From assembly GCF_000208745.1 (NCBI RefSeq), contig NC_030858.1, forward strand, positions 32,998,391 to 33,062,390: a stretch of 64,000 nt of DNA. The letters are read 5' to 3'. Positions 60,046-64,000 of the stretch are shown piece after piece; within the stretch, counting starts at the first letter, position 1; each line of letters begins with the position of its first letter. The position numbers and the translations under genes were made by a program. The notes under the pieces were generated by a model. It did not search any database. It was given only the letters and a program-made list of their open reading frames with translations, and was not told the DNA's origin. This DNA is from Theobroma cacao (lineage: Eukaryota > Streptophyta > Magnoliopsida > Malvales > Malvaceae).

Positions 60046-63000
60046 AACTCTTGGCTATACCCTCGCCTAAGGCCTCTCCTAATATGGATTTCCCTAATAA
60101 ATGATTAGTTGACAAGAATAGAAACCAAAACAGTCGAGATGCAACCCTGAATCCATGTGCACCATTTATTTTCAAAGCCCATAAACTACATCACTTTATC
60201 AAGAAATTCCCATGAGACATTGTTAAAAAGCTTTTTCAAAGTCCACTTTGAAAAAGAGACCACCTTGTTAATGTTTGCTCATTAAGTCAATCATTTTGTT
60301 GGTGATGAGCGCCTAGTCGAGAATTTATCTGCCACGAATGAAGGCAAATTGATTGATTCCCACCACTGCATCGATGACTTTCCGTAGTCACAGGGCAAAG
60401 GCTTTGGAAATAATTTTGTAAAGGCATTTGACAAGACTAATAGGGTGGTAATCGTTAGAAGTGCTAGGTGCATCACATTTAGGAATAAGAGTAATAAAAG
60501 TGATGTTCACCCTTTCTTTATGACACCGATTCTTTGAAAATCCACTAATAATTTCATCACTTCCTCCTTAATGGTATTCCATTGTTTCTTAAAAATGAAG
60601 AAATTAAATCCATCAATTTGGCCGCCTTATTATCGTCACAGCTATTAATAGCTTCCTAAATTTCAACTTCACAGAACAGAACCTCAAGTAAAGTAATATA
60701 ATTTTCTGTAAGTTTGGAAAGATCGCAATTCAGCTCCTTTAATTTGTAGACAACTTTGAAACCCTAGAGATTTTCATAGTGAATGGCGATGGCTTCCTTG
60801 ATATCATTGAGATTTTCAATCTCATGGCCTTAGAAGATAATTTTGCCAATAAAATTAGCTCTACGTTTGGCGAAAGTGAAGTTGTGAAAAAATCGCATGT
60901 TGTGATCGCCTTAAAGGAACCATTTTACTCAAAACTTTTAGCACCAAGCTCTTTCATCAACTATAAGAAGTTTCCTAAGATCCTTTTTAAGCCCTCTAAT
61001 AATTTTCCATGACTCCTCGTTAAAGCTTTCTCACTGAATCTCCAAAGTATGTTGTTAGATCTCGACCGCAAAACTAGTGATTTTTTCAATTTCATTCCCC
61101 ATTACCTCATGTTTCCACTTCTTAACATGGGCCTTCTACCCCTTAATCTATGCCAAATAACTACCCGTTTAGAGCTCAAGTTCTTTATCTCTTTCTATGC
61201 ATCAGTAAATATATTATTATACCCACATTCGTCGAGCCAACAGTTATAAAATCGAAAAAACTTAGGGCCTTCGTTGTAAGTGTCTAGACATAACAGGGTT
61301 GTGATCGAAAATGGAGGATGATACACATATTTGAACCAAGTTTGGTTAAGACTGCATAATCTCAACCGCGATAAAAAATCAATCAAATCTGCTACATGTG
61401 GCATTGTCTTAGAGGTTGCACCAAGTAAAACTACCATCTATCATAGGAATATCCATCAAGCTTGACTCCTCAATAAAATTATCAAAATCAGCCACTAATC
61501 TATCAATACTAGTTCAACCAGTTCTCTTTCCATAAGTTTGATAACATTAAATCACCTTCAATGCACCAAGTGACGTCCCAAGCTCTCAAAGCAAGCAAAA
61601 GTTCATCCCAGAATGCAAATCTTTCTCCCTTATCATTGGGAGCATAAATGTTGCTAATTCCAAAGCTTTCATTCAATCCTTGAATTTTTCCTATAAGAAG
61701 GATAAATCTCTTATTTGTGACTGAATTCTTAATAGAGAAATAATTAGTACACCAAATAGAAAGGAGACCTCTAAAGGCACCAACAGATTCCACAGATAAC
61801 TAGTTAACAGCATCTTTTCCCTATAATTATCCAACAGTATGGTCATTCATGTTTTATAATTTGGTTTCATGTAGTAGTAAGATCTTAGGTTAGTGTCGGA
61901 TTGAAAGTCTCTTCACTGCTTTTTTCTTTTCAGGCCTGCCTAATCCTCTTACATTCTAACTGATTGCTGCCATAGAAAAAATAATTCAAACAAAAATAAA
62001 GTTGTAAAAACGTACAAGCAATGATCAATGTTGAAACACCACCTCTTTAACCAAGACCCTTTTTCTTCAAGGCTATAAATACATTGATTATCTCCTTATC
62101 GCCATGATCAAATACCATACCTACCTCATTTCCATTTTTCAGGGTATCAATAGCCTTTTTAATAATGACAACATTATGCCTAGCAATATCAATATTTGTC
62201 AAAGGTTTGTTTGGTAGCTTTGGTGATTAAGTTGTTTCTTTGTTATGAGAACTTATGGTGTTCGTACCACTTTTTTTACCATTTCCTCACCATTGCACTA
62301 AGCGCTTTGTGGTTTGTGTAGTTTGTCGAATCATTGAGGGATGAGGCACTCTTGCCTCAATTTTGGTCGTAAGGTTTTGGGGTTCTCTTTCATGTTCTTG
62401 ATTGGCCAAGAGTATCGTGCCATCAGTTTCAAAGGTATTGTCGTGATCCTCTTTGATGCCCCACCAAATCCCTCATTTGCTATTAACTCTTCATGGCCAA
62501 AACAAATTCCTCAGAAGCAATAAAGGTTAGAATGACCTCTTTAGAGCTGCGATTCAAGTAGTCAATAAGATTATCAAAGGCATTACCAACAGTCACCATG
62601 TTAGGCAAACAACCATGGTCAAGTTATTTGAATCTCTTAATCTATCCAAAAGACTTAAGGTGATGAAGGTTAAGAAAGGGCCTTTCAATTTCAACTTGGC
62701 CTTGAGAACCACCTACTTGGTCAAAGAGGCCTATTTTGGCCTGAATAACTTATGTGGACTCATTAAGGACCTTTCTTGGATTTACTTCGATAAAGGTTGC
62801 AAGATCTAATGGCCCAAAAGTGAAAAAAGATCTTTTACCCACAAGAGAGAGACTTTTACTTTGACGAGCCTTTAAATTAGGTGTTGAAGCCCCGAGGCTC
62901 ACTATAGGCTTTAGCATGCACTTTGACCCTTGTTTCATATGGCTACTTTTTGAATTTTGAAAATTCCCACTCAGTGAATTTGTCAGCTTTTGAACTCTTG
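60046..63000 (-). pseudogene. LINE 5' half: ORF1 relic, endonuclease and RT N-terminus
   Basis: Upstream part of the LINE split by the CACTA-type element. Reading down from 63000: an ORF1/gag-like relic to about 62050, endonuclease beginning near 61975 (SVRM-stop-EDQAGLKRKK, degraded from the usual NVRGLGRPEKKK), NIYAPNDKGERFAFWDELLLAL and WCIEGDL (61540-61650), a GPKFFRFYNCWLDECG stretch (61215-61275), RT (NDYRPISLVN-like region near 60440, then KVDFEKAF-like near 60240, NVSWEFLDKVMQFMGFENKW near 60175-60220, and RRGLRRGYSQE ending near 60045). Stops and shifts occur throughout. The YADD region expected next is absent, lost at the CACTA junction. Confidence 0.75.
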
Positions 63001-63032
63001 GGAATTGCTCTAGTGTTCTTACTGTGAGACCT
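63001..63032. other. Short flank between LINE relic and LTR
   Basis: Unassigned sequence just before the TG start of the second family A LTR; its last bases (GACCT) would be the target duplication, but the partner is outside the window. Confidence 0.3.
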
Positions 63033-64000
63033 TGTCAAGCTCGATTAAAAGACGATATTATACCGAGTGGTACAACTAAGTTAAATCAAGTCTTGAACTA
63101 ATTCAAATAGAAATTCTAAGAGGAAATTGAAAATTTTGAAAACCCACAGAATGGCTTAAAATAGTGATTCGGAGTTCAAGGTCCAGTTTGGAGTCCATCA
63201 AGAAAATTGACCGATTAGGGACAAAACGGTCATTTTACCATTTCATGATTAAATGGAGATTTTTAGCCAAGATTTGATCACATTTGACCAAGAGTAATTA
63301 TATGAAATATAATTATGATTATTGGAGTATAAAATGATGTTTAGCAGTGAAAAAAAATTATGATTCGTGGTATTTTTGGAGTCATAAGGGCAAAACAGTA
63401 ATTTTACTACCCTAGAGGCAAATCGGTAAATTTTCACCCTTGACACTTGTCAAGACCAAGGGATTTTCTTCATCATGGAAATGGATAAACATGAGAAATA
63501 CGTGGTGGAGAATTAAAGAATTAAAAGTCAAATATTTAAAATTTGAACCAATAAGGAAATGCCATGTGTCATGCTTTTATTATTTTATTGTTTCTTTACA
63601 AAAAGGCATCAAAACCATCCCATTTCTCCCATAGTGGTTGGCCAAACCAGAAGAGAAGAGAAACCAAGGAAGAACAAATCCTAGGTGGGAAAAATAAAAA
63701 AAAAATGTGTTGAAATTCAAGGATTTGATCAAACAAAGGTAAAATTTCTTTGATTTTGCTAGTGATTTACCTTACCCATGCATTTTTTCTTAATTTCCAC
63801 GGTTGAAAAGCATGCTTTCATGGTGAATTCATGGCTGGTCAAAATGGGTATGGAGAGAGAATGATCTTGGATTTGTTTGATTTTTAGGTATGTTAGTGTT
63901 TTTAGGTGATTAATGATGTGTAGCATGAAGACAAGTGAAGAAAACCACCAAAGGTTTGGTGCCCATCAATAGCCGAATTCTCTAAGTGAATAATGAGGAA
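63033..64000 (+). mobile_element. LTR, family A, second copy, cut by the window end
   Basis: Starts TGTCAAGCTCG and aligns in the same orientation with 5409 to about 6420: shared blocks include GGTAATTCGGAGTTC-like, GACACTTGTCAAG, GGAAATGGATAAACATGAG, AAATGCCATGTGTCATG and ATGGCTGG...GGGTATGGAGAGAGAATGAT. Indels are numerous in the first 450 bp and few between 63440 and 63640. Solo or full-length status cannot be told. Confidence 0.7.

Noticed and set aside
5409..64000. The two family A LTRs as the ends of one giant retrotransposon
   Set aside because: They are about 57 kb apart, clearly diverged, and the first has its own 5-bp target duplication; separate insertions.

Overview
The window is nuclear DNA of a flowering plant. 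It is AT-rich and intron-bearing, full of plant transposons, and holds one intact plant-specific gene. The protein's ends and the repeat types fit a eudicot, possibly a member of the Malvales, but the sequence alone does not prove that. There are two ambiguous bases (N at 8411 and 57702).

The only gene I read as intact is a BEL1-like TALE homeodomain transcription factor on the minus strand (CDS 19588 to 16267, four exons, 732 codons). It is closest in architecture and C-terminus to BLH1. It sits in a gene-poor stretch (about 14.7-27.5 kb) with its upstream region, containing CT/GA microsatellites, at 19.6-21.2 kb.

Nearly everything else is layered transposon debris. (1) 1-9270: a CACTA (En/Spm) element whose decayed TNP2 transposase runs off the left edge; its right end (9270) lies inside a LINE fragment (9271-10270), and a TG...CA-bounded solo LTR with a perfect 5-bp target duplication (5409-8347) has landed in it. 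(2) 11550-14533 and 30438-32992: two solo LTRs of a second, Ogre-like family; the second splits a minus-strand LINE (29.2-34.25 kb). (3) 39.1-54.3 kb: a plus-strand LINE split by an 11.2-kb Mutator-like element (MULE, 42796-54034). The MULE has diverged terminal inverted repeats and an 8/9 matching 9-bp target duplication, and removing it plus one duplication copy restores the LINE reading frame. (4) 54.7-63.0 kb: a minus-strand LINE split by a CACTA-type element (56614 to about 60045) that itself contains a copia fragment. (5) 63033-64000: the start of a second copy of the first LTR family.

The most interesting object is the MULE. It carries a mudrA-like transposase pseudogene on plus and, convergent with it, a many-exon gene remnant encoding DUF1985 plus an Ulp1/C48 SUMO-protease-like domain, the arrangement of the Kaonashi (KI) type of MULE. 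The protease catalytic His, Asp and Cys are still readable although the gene has several nonsense codons. The element is also peppered with a short GGCGTGTCA core arranged as four 31-bp-period arrays (one inverted relative to the other three), a 47-bp-period array, a roughly 55-bp-period array and an irregular one. It also holds a tandemly quadrupled 72-nt exon, a 66-bp-arm inverted repeat, and an internal duplication joining the transposase tail to the protease intron.

A separate cluster of four CACGTG G-boxes with TCP-like GGGACCCAC motifs at 35.1-35.7 kb looks like a promoter without a recognisable gene.
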